From Ochotona curzoniae (Eukaryota; Chordata; Mammalia; Lagomorpha; Ochotonidae): a stretch of 64,000 nucleotides of DNA. This document shows, one piece after another, positions 21,401 through 36,400 of this stretch. How positions within the stretch are numbered: the stretch's first letter is position 1; each line of letters opens with the position of its first letter. The DNA lies in contig NW_024466218.1 in NCBI RefSeq assembly GCF_017591425.1, positions 8,300,001 through 8,364,000 on the forward strand. Reading direction: 5' to 3'. The position numbers and the translations under genes are program-made. The notes under the pieces are model-generated. The model saw only the letters and a program-made list of their open reading frames with translations. It did not search any database and was not told where the DNA came from.

Positions 21401-24400
21401 CTCTGTGTCTCCTTCTCTTTGTAAATCTGCCTTTCAAATGAATGAATGAATGAATAAATAAATCCTTTTTAAAAAACTTACTTAAAAAGAATGATGTTGC
21501 CAGCCACGGAACAGCAGTCACAAATATTAAGAGTCCATTATGCATTTATTTAATCCATGGTGGTTTACATTAAGGTGCACTGGTACTGAGTCTGAAAATG
21601 AGACCTCCTTGATTCTAAACCTTAGGAATATTCGATTTTAAGCTAACAATGTATAGCTCATCTTAGTAGCACAATACCCTCTATAATAAAGTTACCAAAT
21701 TATTTAAGCAATACTTCATTTGAAATTCACACAAATCCAGCTTAGTTTAAATGCAAATCCAATCGCCTACCAAACTTAAAGACCCCTCCTCCTTCAGCCT
21801 CCCCCACCACCCTGGGTAGGGAACATCATTAGTGCACAACAGGTTAAGCTGCTGCCTGCTATGCAGGCCTCTTACATGGGTGCCCTGTTGGAATTCTGGT
21901 TCCTTCATTGCACATTCAGGTCCCTGCTAATGTGACTGGGAAAGCAGTGGAAGACCTGGATGGAGTTCTAGCCTTTGGTCTGGCCCATCATCCAGTGGTC
22001 AGTTAGGAAGTGAACCAGTGGATAGAAAATCACAGCCTGGTCTGTAATCTCCTTTTCTTTACTTTTCAAGTAAATAAATAAATACTTTTTTGATACAAAG
22101 ATTTATTTGAAAACTCACTGCTTAACATAAAGAATACTCTGGAACAGCTGAATCAGTTCAAAATATGTGCAATGATCGTTTACTTTTTCTACAATGGCTC
22201 TTACATCAGACAACACAAATTCATAACATGATCACATAATTCAAGTATTTTTGAACAAGATACTGAATTCCAGTAAAGAATCATGTTTTAGTAGATAATG
22301 CATGTACATGACATGAAAAGGTACAACGCAAAAAAAGGAAAAAGCTATATTCAACACAAAAAGTCATCTGATATTAAAAACATAAAATAAGAAACCAGAA
22401 TCTTTAAGTGGAAAAAAACCAACGGTGGTACACATTTATTTTTGAGCTGAGCAATCAAGTACCTGTGAGATCTATTTAGTAATGCATACCTTCCACAATA
22501 CTATAACATTCAGATCCACCTCACTGCACTTTTGAATCAACCTCACAGCATCCTCTGCTGGTCGTTTTTCTGTATGCGCAGACAACTGGGCTTGTGGCTT
22601 CTTCAAGTCTGAAGATAAACTTCTGTAAAAGAAGTCTGCACATGGACTTGCTGAACTTATTATCTGTTGAAGGAAAGTAACTTAATAGTTAATAATGACC
22701 ATTAGATAAGTCCTACCTAGCATTGCTTTGTATTACATAGATTTAAATCTCAAATACATCCTGCCACAATTTACATTTCTATAATAAGTAAATTATCAAA
22801 AGTATTTAATGACAAACATGACAAAATTGCAATATTAATATAATTTAGTAGTCTTGTTGATATTTCTAGAAATTTAAAAACATTTTAAAGGGATAAACAA
22901 AACAGGTAACTGAAGTCCTGAAAGTTAAATTCAACCGCTCAGGAAGCAAAGTATCCACAAAGTCATTCGTGTCTGGGAATCACTGTGTTTTTGGAGTTTG
23001 GCCATATTTCTGAACAGCTGCTTCCTCAAATGGTGAACTGATAATCCTAACAGTCAAATGGGAGAAATAAAAGCAGTACAGAAGTATAAGGATGGTTCTA
23101 CTTATCAAGAATAGCACAGAGCACCAGTGCACAATTAATATGGAACTTTACACAAGACATTCAGGATTTTTCCAGGCAAGTTGCCGAAGAACCTCTTTAG
23201 ATTACTGCGAGATTTGTTTAAAAATGTGTAACTTCTCTCTCTACCCAAGACATAATGACCTGGAGTTTTAGAAGTAAAGGGGCAAAACCCGTGTTTTCAT
23301 AATATCCTCTAGATGTAAGTTCTTGATACTGAAAATTAAACTAGGATTTACAGACTAACACCCCAGCTTTACTGGGGTGTAAAAAACTCAAGTTCAATCC
23401 CAACTAAGCTAAATCAGAATTCCCAGTGACTTACTGTGCAATTTTTGAGAGTTGGAAAACACTGCTGTAGGTGACTCTTGGCCTAGTTTATTATTTAGGT
23501 CTCAGAAACACCAAAATTATCAAACAGTTAAATGTTTACTGTGGTCGCAGAACTAAAAGGAAATGTTTCCTTATACAATTCTTTTTAATTTCAAGAATAA
23601 TACTTTTGTCACATGATAGACTCAATGTTAATTTTAAATATTTGAAGGTTTTTAGGCGATGGAAGTAGTAGAATGCAAACTCAACAAAGATTAGAAGATA
23701 TTCATCCTTTGGTTGAAGATTACAAAAGCTGCAGCTTTCCAAAAACAATCACAGTCCAGAACAACTTGGAAATAAATCAAGCACTACTGTGCTATCTTGC
23801 ATACCTGTTCATTTCCAAAGATGATATCTGCAAAGGTATATTTTTCTGAGGACTCTGTATTATCTAAAAAACAGGGAAGAACAAACTAATGATATCATTG
23901 AAACAACATACAAAAAGATCAGTTAAGAAAGTGTGAAAGTAAAATCAATTTACCTTCTTTTTCCTTACATCTTATTGCTTTAAAGCAAAACTTTCCTTTC
24001 TCCCTACTGGCAAGTCTGGCATCTAGGAAGAAAAAAAAGAGGAGAATTTCAAAACCCTTTCTCAGTTTATGACCTGGTGAAATCTAACCCATTATTAATA
24101 TTTCTTGGGTCATGCTGAAAAATAATTATAAATAATGCTTAATGAGAACCATTTCTGCTTTTAGCAATGAAATAGAGCTTACAACCTCTTAAAAAAGTTT
24201 TCTCAAGATACTTATATATGTTTGCACATGCATACATTCATGAGGATTCTTGAAAAAGTCACAAAAAAATGGAATGAAAAGATGTTGATTTGGGCACAAA
24301 AATTTCAAATTCATGGTATGCGGAGTCTTCAGAAAGCTCGTAAAAAACTGGATTATTAAAAATTGGCATGAATTCCAAAACTTTTTGCACCAAATAAACT

Positions 24401-27400
24401 TATCTTTAGCATTCATTTTTCCACAATTTTTAATAACCTTAGTGTCTGTGTGACATTCCTGATTCAAACGAAATTTGAAAGAAACTGGGAGGTGAAGCCC
24501 CAATGCCACCTCTCCAGCATTTCTTTTCTCTTTGGAGTTTTTAGAATAGGCATATCTTAGACCAATATTTTCATATGCATGTTCTTTGCCCCTGTGCATT
24601 TTACTACTGTTGCATTTTCCACACATTACATTTATCATTTTTAAAACTGCATGTAATTATATTTAAGTTCAGACACAAGTCTGAACTTCTGCACAATTTA
24701 AATTAAAGCTATACTAGAATCAAGATGGCGGAATAGGGTAAGGACGCGTTTAAATGGACAGAGAAACATTTAATCAGGATGAAGCAGAGAGGACATATTT
24801 CAGGAAATAGGAAAGGACAGAACAACAGCAAAGGGGTACCTGGAGACTGACAGACACAGGAAAGCAGCGGAGACAGCAGTGTGGTATTGCAGTGAATGAT
24901 ACTCCAGTGGTATTCAGTTAACGGGCGATCTGAACTCCACCAGCAGCCGGAACACCACCAGCAACCAGGTGGATAGGGACGTTCACTGGGAGCTTGGCAG
25001 GTGAACCCAGACAAAGAACTGTCCGTCTTGCTGGTCCATTTAACTTGACCAGGAGCAGAGACGGAGCAGCAGATCTCAGACGGGCAGTGCAAGAACAGGG
25101 TGGATTTCATAGCCCAATCAGCCCCCTAGAGCTGAATTGGGAGCCATTTTGCATAGGGAGGAAAGGGCAAGGGAAAGGATTGAGCATGCGCTGAGCTGGG
25201 GGTGAACTCATTTCTGACTCAGTGAACTGCATCAACGTGGCATTCTACTGGTTCCACCCGGGGCAGGTCTGGGTAGCCCTCATATTTGATGGCCAGCAGA
25301 TCAAAGAACTGTAGTGGTGGTACATCAGGCGCCATTTTTACACTGTGGCAATTTAGGACTGCAGGAAACAACAGTGAACTGAGCATGTGCTGAACTTGCC
25401 AGAACTCAGAGATCACTGGATTGCACTGCTCCCGCAGGAAAGTAATACCAACTGTGGCATTGTACAGTCAAAATAGGTCTGTATGGCACCCAGACCTAAT
25501 GTCCAACAGGTTCTGGCAAAATCAGCACCACCAACAACCTAGCTATACAGGACACCTGGTGTCTCCCTAATCCTGGGACCTGCTCCAACCAGAAGTGGGA
25601 GAAAGGTTGTACAGACAACGGTGCAGCCTCAGCACAGTATCACAGGAAGAGGAGATTGGTGAGGCTATGGAGACCACAGTAGAAATCTAACGTAAGAACC
25701 CAGACCTGCAACTCGCTGGAAGGAGTGGCACAATTGGCTGCAAGCAAAGAGTTGTGTGCCAACTGCAATAAGTAAAATCACATTGTAGACCTGACACAGC
25801 TTAGAAACCTGCCCCCCAAAAAACCAAGGAGAAGACTCTGCTAACCAGAAGTACAATGATCAAGAGCAAAAGAAGAGACAAAGGCACAATGAATATGACT
25901 AAAAACTCCCCTGCAAAGGAGCAAAACCCTATGCCAACCTCAGAGTTAACTGAGGAAGACATCGAGAAAATGGGGGACACAGAATTCAGAAAACTCATTT
26001 TAAAGATTCTAATCAACAATGAGAAGCACATACAAAAGTTCAAAGAATTTAAGGGCTATTTTACACAAGCAATAGCAGCCATAAAGCAAATCAAGGCTGA
26101 TAATATCAGAAATTAAGAACACAGTAGAGCAAATTAAAAGTACAGTGGAGAGTCTCCAAAACAGAATGAAGCAAGCAGAAGAAAGAATCTCAGAATTGGA
26201 AGGTATTTCCTGTCATCAGGGGGAAGCAAACAAAAAGCTGGACACAGAGCTGGATCAGGCCAAAAAAGTATTCAAGAATTGAAAGACACTAGTAAGAGGC
26301 CAAATATAAGAGGTATGGGAGTCCCAGAGGTGCAGAAACAGAAACCGGTTTGATCAAATACAAACTTCACCAAGACACATGATCATCAAGCTCTCTTCAG
26401 TTGAACATGAGGTAAAGATTCTTAAATGTGCACATGAAAAAAATCAATTGACATATAAAGGAATTCCAATTAAACTCACAGGAGGTCTCTCACAGGAAAC
26501 TCTACAGGCAAGAAGAGAATGGAGTGACATATTCCAGATTCTAAAAGAAAAAAAATTGGCAGCCTAGGATAACATATCCAGCAAAGCTTTCCTTTGTCTT
26601 TGGAAATGAAATAAAATTCTTCCACAGTCTAGAAAAGTTAAAAGAATTTGCCTCTTCCAAATCTGACCTACAAATGATATTTCAAGATGTTCTCTTGAAG
26701 AGAAGAGGAATAGTACCCAACAAAACCAAAGGCAAATGGGAAGAACATTCCAGTAAAAAGACAACAGAAGACTAAACCAATGAACAACCCCTTCCTAAAA
26801 TGACAGGACCAAAGTACTATCCATACATATTATACTCTGAATGTAAATGGCTTAAGCTCAAACATCATAGATTAGTAGACTGGATTAAAAAAACAAAACC
26901 CATCTGTTTATTGTCTGTAGGAGACACTTCAACAAAGATCAGCACAAACTATATTGCATGGGTTTTGTTTTTTTTTTGTTGGTTTCATCTCTTCAAAACA
27001 CTTATTTCTGATTAAATCATTCAATGACTCCTAGATCATGCAATGGCACCATTTTCTTCAAGAAGGTTCTTGATTTTCATTTTTTCAGCTGCATGTTAGT
27101 CATTCAGTAGCATGTTATTTAATCTCTTGGTGTTCTTAATTTCTTTTTTCTCCCTGATGTTGATTTTGTTTTGTGGCTTTTCATTTAAGGGGATGTATAG
27201 TAGCTGTGTAATGGAGACTGTTATATCTAGTAACATGTTATTTAACTTCATGGCACTGTAAATTTCTATTTTTCTTTCTATTGTTGATTTTGTATCATGA
27301 CTTTTCATTTGAGGGGATGTACAGTAGCTGTGAAATGGAGACTAACATCCAGATATGACGATGCAGTGCAGCATGCATTTCTGCTTCCAGACAAAGATGG

Positions 27401-30400
27401 ACTTACAATGAAACTGTTTACTATATCTTAACAAGAAGATGCTGGACTCTTTGCCATTGTCCATGCCCGCAATGATGGACATATGACTGTGTATGAAGAA
27501 CTATATGTTAGTAATGATAGAGAGGAACTAGGTGGGGGGGAGGGAATTGGGGAGAGGATAAAGGAATATGGAACTGTACCATAAAATGATAATAATAATA
27601 AAATGTAAAAAAAGTGAAAAAAAAAGCTACACGAAATTTTTCTCTGTAAGTATACAATCTGTAAAAAAAAAAGTTCAGTGAATATATAAATCTTCTCATA
27701 TTTTGAGTTAATTCCTTTGTTTAAATTCCAAAACTGAGGATTAACATGAGACTCAGGGTTTAAACATTTTTATGGCTTTGGAAATATATCACCCAATTCT
27801 TTTCCAATGAGAGCAAATACAGTTTTGCCAGCTACACCTAATCTTCCAATTGCTGCCTCCCAAGGTGTACATTAGCAGGGAGCAGGACCAGGAATCAAAC
27901 CCAGACAAGTGATAATTGGACATGCATATCCCAAGTAGAGTCTGGACTGCTAGGCCAAATGCCCACCACAGAAAAACTGTATGTTGATCATAGAACTCAC
28001 TGATTTCACAAATAAAGAAACAAAAGAAGAAATGTTCAAGGAAATAAAGATATGGGAAATACAGGATCAAGATACGTGATTCAATTTACAATCACATAAA
28101 ACAATGAAAATACAATATACCAATGATCTTATGATACATGACACTAAAACCAAGCAATGATGTCAAATTGATTATGAAAGAGAAAAGGACACAAACCTTT
28201 GTTTTCAGAGAGATTTACAGATTTGTGTAATTTCCAGTGTTTGCTACTACTTGATACTTGTACTATATGGAATTCCTTAACACCTGCTTCACTCTGTAAA
28301 AATAAAGAGTTATACAGAATTTAAGAGCAGTAAATTAGAAAATTCCAATTAAAACAACATCGCTATCAAAGCTATATCAGTTAACCTAATAAGAAATTTA
28401 GATTTTGAAAAAAAAATAACAATACATATTTCGGGAAGTTTGGGTTATTTAAATCTCTCTCTAAACAATCTTGAAAGAGAGAAATCAACATTTTATGTAA
28501 GAAGCATTTTCCTCCTCATTTGAGGAGCCATCAAAGAGAAAAATGTGGTAGGGTAAGAAGGTTTGGAAAGAAATGCAACAGCAGACCCTGGGCCATTCCT
28601 GAGTCTACAGCTCAGTCTACACCTCCCACCTGGTACCAGAAACCCAAGTATTTGATCCATCACCTGCAATCACCCAGGGTGTGCAGTAATAGGAAGTCAG
28701 GATTGGGAAGGGAGCAAGGACAATATGAAATGTGGGCATCCCCAGTGGCCAATTAACTGCTGCACCAACTGCTGCTCCTGAAATCTCATTTAGATTGAAT
28801 ACTGCCATATGGAGCTATTTATTCTAACAATATGCCTAATACTACATAGAAATCTCATTTAGATTGAATTATTACTTTATGGAGCTATGTATCATAAGAA
28901 TATGTCTACTACTATTACTATCTTAAAACTATAAGATTATTTTACTTGAAGAGAATCTGAAAAATAAAATTACAAAAAGTAATGGAGAATTAAGATGGTT
29001 TTACATTGTTTCAGCTTTATTCTCTTGGGAAGGAAAAAAAAAACCCACTGCTAAAAACAAAGGCAGCACTTCAGACATAATTAAAAACCAACTTACAGTA
29101 TTGGTATTTTCCACATCCACAAAGACTAGCATATTGCCTCCACTGCCTTCTTCATCTTCAAGAGAATTACTTCTGCAGACAGTGGCTCGTACATTCAAAG
29201 ATCGGCTGGTACAAATTACTGCAGTGTGTCTTAATATTCTGTGACTAAAAAAAGAAAAAAAAACAAATTTAATCTAAAACACTTCCCCTATTTTCTGATT
29301 CTCTAATTTCAAATAAAGATTTGAAAAAATGGATAAATCCAGCGAGTATTTGGCTTAGCAGTTAGCTACAGATTAGAATGCCAGCATACTGCTTAGCACA
29401 GCCTGAAATTTCTGAATCCCAGCTTGGATTCCCAAATACACCTTCCTAAAGATGCAGATCCTGGGAAGCAACAAGCTAACGTACTTGGTCTCCTGCCTCC
29501 TCTTGAGAAGAGATGGATTGACTTTCTGGTTCCTGACTTCAACCCAGCCCAGTGTCAGCAACTACAGCCATTCCGGGAGTGAACCAGTGGATGAGAGTGC
29601 TATCTTCCTCTCAAATTAAAAACAAAAACCATATAATAAGATAAAATGAGGCAGTAATCCAATTTTTGTTTTATTCCTTCTTGTCTACTTGAAGGGCAAA
29701 TGTTCAGACACATCCACCACTCCTAGAATGCCCACAAGTTCTATTGCTTATGCCAAATTCGGAAAATGTTCACTCTCCTTGGAGGAAACTCACTTTACAG
29801 TTACCACAGGCCACTCAGCTTTCCCAGACTGGGTCAGAGGACTTCCCCTATCAAAGTTAAGAGAATTAACATTCATTGAATATCTAAAGTATATTCAGTA
29901 CTGTAAAATAGTCTCTTATTATGGCCTCACAATAAGGTTTAGAAGATATTTTATTTGGATAATCTGTTAAATAAACTAACTGGAGGACAATTACTACTAA
30001 TTCTCTGAAATTCACAACAATGCTATCACAAACTATTCTGCTGTACAACACACAGGCAACAGATCCCGAGAAAGGTAGATCCAGTTTCATCAGTGAGCAA
30101 CCAGCATAACAACAATACTCTGCAAGTGTATACATTTTTTTTCATATATTCTCAGGGAAGGGAAAATGTAAGGGGAAAGCAAATGTATATTAATTTTCTT
30201 TAAAAAAGATTGAATATAAACAGCTTGTCTTTAGTTACACAAATGATATTGTTTTAATACATGGTTCATGTTAATGTCATTATCGCATAATGCCTTAGGT
30301 CATAATACTGCTACTTACAATTTATAGTTATATTTGGGACAACCAGATTTGTATAATTTGGAAAGAGCAACTTCTTACTACACAATGACATGCATTAGTA

Positions 30401-33400
30401 AATATTAGAATGTTTACTTGAAGATACATATATATACTGAACATAAAGGTTAAATCAAAACTGTTTTATGACACTTACCGTATTTTAGGCTGCCTCGCAA
30501 CATTTTGATAGTAAAACAAAAAGTTAATTTCATGAACACCTTCCTCATCTGGCCCACGTAACCACATTGGCAGCTGGACTGAAGCTCCAGGCAGAAGAAC
30601 GGCATTGGGAAGGGGAACAGGAATCACCTCTGGCTGGCTTCCTATGCCAGTGCCAAAGTCTACAGAAGAAGCTGATGAAATGAGTGCTGTGCACTCACAG
30701 GTAGAATCTGTCACAACAGTCTTGTAAGCGCTGCAGTTTTCAGAAGCGGAGGGACTTAGTGGTGTTAGAACAGCAGTATTACCACCGAAAGTGAAGAACT
30801 CTGGACGTTTAGACACAACCTTCAAGCCAGTCAGAGGGCATTTGCTGACATTGACAAACTCTACATATGCTTTTCGGATTTCTCCACAAAGAAGCCCTGT
30901 AGGAAAATGTATAAAGAACACCTGCATTGGAGGGAAAAAATATTATTATATTGTCTGTCAAAATTTCTGAACCTCTGATGACTAACATGTTAAGATACTA
31001 CATTTCTTTACTGAAGTTTTACACAAATTTCATTCATTGTGCATATAGCATTAACAACTCCATTTCGGAAAAGATGAGACAAGGAGAAAAAATCTGGTAC
31101 GTAGCTTTGAAATTGTGAATTGAAGGGGAAAATATCAATAATACAAGGCCTAACACTAAAACACACACTACTTTGTAGATTATAAACAAGAATTAAACAT
31201 GTTCTATGAATACCTATCAGTCTTACAACCTTCATCAGTGTCAATTTAAGAGACTCACTATCAATTTTTGCACCATTACATTGAAAAGACACACCATGGC
31301 TGTTAAGGGAGAAGACTGTGCAGATTCATGACTCCAAAAGGATTTGAAAATCACAAAGAGCTCTAACCACTTTTGGCTTTTACCAAGTCATGTAAGGCCC
31401 AATTTTGACCCAAATCAGACTTTTAATAATCTTTCCCAGTTACTCCAAAATTCAGATACATCACACAAGAGACAATGATGTGTTTCGCCAAGGACTAGGA
31501 ATAAATAAGAAATCTGGACTACAAAGGTTACTGAGTGGCATACTTAAAAGATCCCTGAAGGGGCTGGCAATGTGGTAACAATTAAGCTGCTACCTGAAAT
31601 ATCAACGTCCCATCTGAGTACAAGTTTGAGTTCAAACTGCTCCATTTCCAATCCAGCTGCCTACCAACATGCCTCAGCAGAACATGGCCCAAGTTTTTGG
31701 GCCCCTGCCATGCACAGGGACACCTGAATCAAGCTCCATTCTCCTGCAGGTCAACAACTCAAGAGTTAGTACATAAGGCGCCATTTTTACACTGTGGCAA
31801 TTTAGGACTGCAGGAAACAACAGTGAACTGAGCATGTGCTGAACTTGCCAGAACTCAGAGATCACTGGATTGCACTGCTCCCGCAGGAAAGTAATACCAA
31901 CTGTGGCATTGTACAGTCAAAATAGGTCTGTATGGCACCCAGACCTAATGTCCAACAGGTTCTGGCAAAATCAGCACCACCAACAACCTAGCTATACAGG
32001 ACACCTGGTGTCTCCCTAATCCTGGGACCTGCTCCAACCAGAAGTGGGAGAAAGGTTGTACAGACAACGGTGCAGCCTCAGCACAGTATCACAGGAGGTG
32101 GAGATTGGTGAGGCTATGGAGACCACAGTAGAAATCTAACGTAAGAACCCAGACCTGCAACTCGCCGGGAGGAGTGGCACAATTGGCTGCAAGCAAAGAG
32201 TTGTGTGCCAACTGCAATAAGTAAAATCACATTGTAGACCTGGGGGTGACACAGCTTAGAAACCTGCCCCCCAAAAAACCAAGGAGAAGACTCTGCTAAC
32301 CAGAAGTACAATGATCAAGAGCAAAAGAAGAGACAAAGGCACAATGAATATGACTAAAAACTCCCCTGCAAAGGAGCAAAACCCTATGCCAACCTCAGAG
32401 TTAACTGAGGAAGACATCGAGAAAATGGGGGACACAGAATTCAGAAAACTCATTTTAAAGATTCTAATCAACAATGAGAAGCACATACAAAAGTTCAAAG
32501 AATTTAAGGGCTATTTTACACAAGCAATAGCAGCCATAAAGCAAATCAAGGCTGATAATATCAGAAATTAAGAACACAGTAGAGCAAATTAAAAGTACAG
32601 TGGAGAGTCTCCAAAACAGAATGAAGCAAGCAGAAGAATCTCAGAATTGGAAGGTATTTCCTGTCATCAGGGGGAAGCAAACAAAAAGCTGGACACAGAG
32701 CTGGATCAGGCCAAAAAAGTATTCAAGAATTAAAAGACACTAGTAAGAGGCCAAATATAAGAGGTATGGGAGTCCCAGAGGTGCAGAAACAGAAACTGGT
32801 TTTACAAATATATTGAATGAAATAATAAAGGAAAATTTCCCTAATCCAGAGAAAGAATTGGGAAACAAGATCCAGGAAGGGCACAGAACTCCCAACAGGC
32901 TTGATCAAAAGCAATCTTCACCAAGACACATGATCATCAAGCTCTCTTCAGTTGAACATGAGGTAAAGATTCTTAAATGTGCACATGAAAAAAATCAATT
33001 GACATATAAAGGTATGCCAATTAAACTCACAGGAGGTCTCTCATAGGAAACTTTACAGGCAAGAAGAGAATGGAGTGACATATTCCAGAGTCTTAAAAGA
33101 AAAATTGCATGAACTAGAAATCTGGGAGCTGGAGCCAGAATTATGGTGTTGCAGGTGAAAATGCTGCCTACGATTCCAGCACCATATTTCAGTGCCAGTT
33201 CACGTCTAGCTCCCTGCATATGGGCCTAGGAAAAACAGGAAAATGTCCAAGTGCTTAGGCCTCTGCACGCATATGGGAGAACTGTACCAAGCCCCTAGGT
33301 TTCTGGCATCAGCTGGCTCAGTCCCCAGCTGTTGTGGCCATGTGGGGTATGAACCAGCAGTTTCAGTATTTCTTTCTGCAAATCTTTCAAATAACTAAAG

Positions 33401-36400
33401 AAATGTTAACCAAAAAGTAAAAAAGTCCTGGTGCCTGAGTTGTGATGCAGCACATTAAGCCATCACCCATAGAGTGATTTCTTGAGGTGAGGTCGGATTA
33501 AAATTTTAGCTGCCACTTCCAATACAGCTCCCTGCTAATGATCCAGAGAAAACCCTGGAAGACCCCAAGTACCTGGGCCCCTGCTACCTACAAGGGAAAC
33601 TTCGGAGGAGTTCAGTCTCAGGGCTTAGTCCTAGCCGAGCACTGGCCCCTGAAACCATTTAAAAAATAACTAGTGGATGGACTAACTCATTCTATATAAA
33701 TAACACTACGTATAACTTTGCCTTTAAAATCAACAACATAAATATCTTTTTAAATATCTCTACATAGAAATTTACAATACCATGAAGTTAAATAACACAT
33801 TACTAGATATAACAGTCTCCATTACACAGCTATTAATACATCCCCTTAAATGAAAAGCCACAAAACAAAATCAACATCAGGAAGAAAAAAAGAGATTAAC
33901 AACGTCAAGAAGTTAAATAACATATCTTTCTTTCTATTGTTGATTTTGTATCATGACTTTTCATTTGAGGGGATGTACAGTAGCTGTGAAATGGAGACTA
34001 ACATAACCAGATGTGAGGATACAATGCAGTATGTATTTCTACTTCCAGACAAAGATGGACTTACAATGAAACTGTTTACTATATCTGAACACAAGGATGC
34101 TGGACTCTTTGCCATTGTCCATGCCCGCAATGACGGACATATGACTGTGTATGAAGAACTATACGTTAGTAATGACATATAAGAAATAGGTGTGGGGGGT
34201 GGGAATTGGGACTGGGATAAGGAAAATACCAGGGATCTATGGAACTGTATCATAAAAATAAATAAATAAATCCTGGTTCATACAAAAAAAAAATCTTTAC
34301 ACAGAGATACCAAATCAAGGATGACACTGTGGTGCAAACAGTTAAGCTGCCACTTGCAATGCTGGCATCTCCTAGTGGTACTGGTTCAAGTCCCAGCTGC
34401 TCCACTTCTAATCCAGTTCCCTGCTAATGTGCCTGGCAATGCAGCAGACAGACACCTGAAGCCATGTACAAGACCCAGATGAAGCTCCTGGATTCTTGCT
34501 GTTCTAGACTTTTGAGGAATGAACCAAAAAATGGAAGATCAATCTTTAGTCTCTCTCTCCTTCTCTTCCTTCTCTTTCTCATTGTAACTCTACCTTTCAA
34601 AAAAAATTTTTTAGAAAAGTAAAAAAAAATTAAAAAAAACACATACACACAAAAGCTACAAAGAGTCTATTTAAAAAAAGAGAGACACTAAGCCAGTCAC
34701 AATAAGTACAAAACTCATGTATCAGGAAGTGTCACTCAGGTCCTTCTCTAACTCGTTTATCTGCCCTGTAAGAACACTTTACACACAGAATTCAGCAGGG
34801 CACAATGTGTATAGCTCAATAATATCTTTTGCTCAACAAATACACACCACCTATTTTATTGACGGAACTGTCCTGCAAGTATAATTATAGGTTGTTAAAA
34901 TCATCCAATAGGTAAAAAAGGAAATAGTACCCAATTCTTAGAGTTTTAACAGGCAAGCATATGAACATACATAGGGAGAATATCATATGGAGAAAAAAAT
35001 AAAGAATTTTCAATTAACTATCAAAAATGATAAAAACGGGCCTAGTGTGGTACCCTAGTGGCTAAAGTCCAAGTCCTCCCCCATATTGGCCGCCAGTTCC
35101 AATCCCAGCGGCCTCACTTCCCATCCAGCTCCCTGCTTGTGGCCTGGGAAAGCAGTCAAGGACAGCTCAAAGCCTTGGGACCCTGCACCATGTGGGAGAC
35201 CGGAAGAAGCTTCAGTCTCGTAGTGTGGGATCGGCGCAGCAGCAGCCGTTGCAGCCGCCTGGGGAGTGAATCGATGGATAAAAGATCTTCCTCTCTTGTC
35301 TCTCCTCTGTATATCTGACTTTCCAATAAAAACAAATGAATCTTTAAAAAAAAAAGAAAAGAAAAGAAAAAAGAAAGAAAGTAATGGGGTGGGACCAATG
35401 TAAGAACTCATATACTTAGATAATGCTTAATTTTATAAGCATTTACACATTTTGAAAAATTATAATAAAATGAAATGCTGATTTTAATATTAACCACCAT
35501 TTCTGACTTCCATTAATATATTCAGAGTTAAACTTTAGAATGCCTATAACATAATGCAAACTGTTATGACTGTCTCATTTTTCTGAGTTTCTATTAAACA
35601 CTAGTTAAAAAAAATATGGTCCAATATAATATGAACAGCCTTAAACTCTAATATTAACTGATTCAAAATACCATATTTAAGTCCATGAAACTTTAAAAGT
35701 CAAAATACCTCCAACAGTGGCATTTCTTCAGTGATTATGGGATCTAGACGTCGGTCAGGGCCATATTTAATAGACGTTTTTTCTTCTTTTGTGTTGTTAA
35801 GTCGAGGGCCTTGAATTTCTAAGTCCTGTCTCCCTCGGACTGACATACTCAAGGAATATTTTCCTAAAATGAAAAACAACCAATGCCCTAAAGTAACCTG
35901 ATACTTTAACAGACAACAATTTAGCTTAAATATATAAACTCTGCTTTACCAAATTTCTGGGGAAAATCTAGACAAATACTAGTAAGAATAAACAAAAACT
36001 TCAGTGATAATAACTCCATGTTTATTTTAGTTGCAGAGAGACTACACACCACTAAGTAGGAAATCTTTTGAAACCTGTATCTAATCATAATGCAGACTAA
36101 TGAGACCTGAAAAAGCCACTATCTGGATACAGACCAGAAGAGATACATTTTTTCAAAGGAAAAAAAAACTCAAACTACTAAATAGGTAAACTTTCCATTT
36201 TTACTCACATTGACATATATACACAAGTGTGAATTATGTTTGGATTACAAATAACTACATCCTCTAAAGAGACTCAACAAAGAACATTTACTCTTTTAGG
36301 TAGTTGTCTCCAGATTAAGCTTATTTAATGCATATGATATTTTCCCCAAAGGCTTCCACTCAGTGCTTATGCACGTGAATAGTTAGCACATGCGACTATC

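Noticed and set aside
24189..24638. 149-codon minus frame
   Set aside because: Intronic, Cys/Phe/Lys-rich low-complexity composition, no family resemblance. The surroundings look like a decayed repeat.
24709..25110. 133-codon minus frame
   Set aside because: Antisense of the LINE-1 5' UTR.
33850..34182. 110-codon frame ending in LLPDKDGLTMKLFTIS-type sequence
   Set aside because: It spans the inversion junction of a LINE-1 3' end. The other copies of this 3' UTR have stops in the same frame, so it is not a gene.
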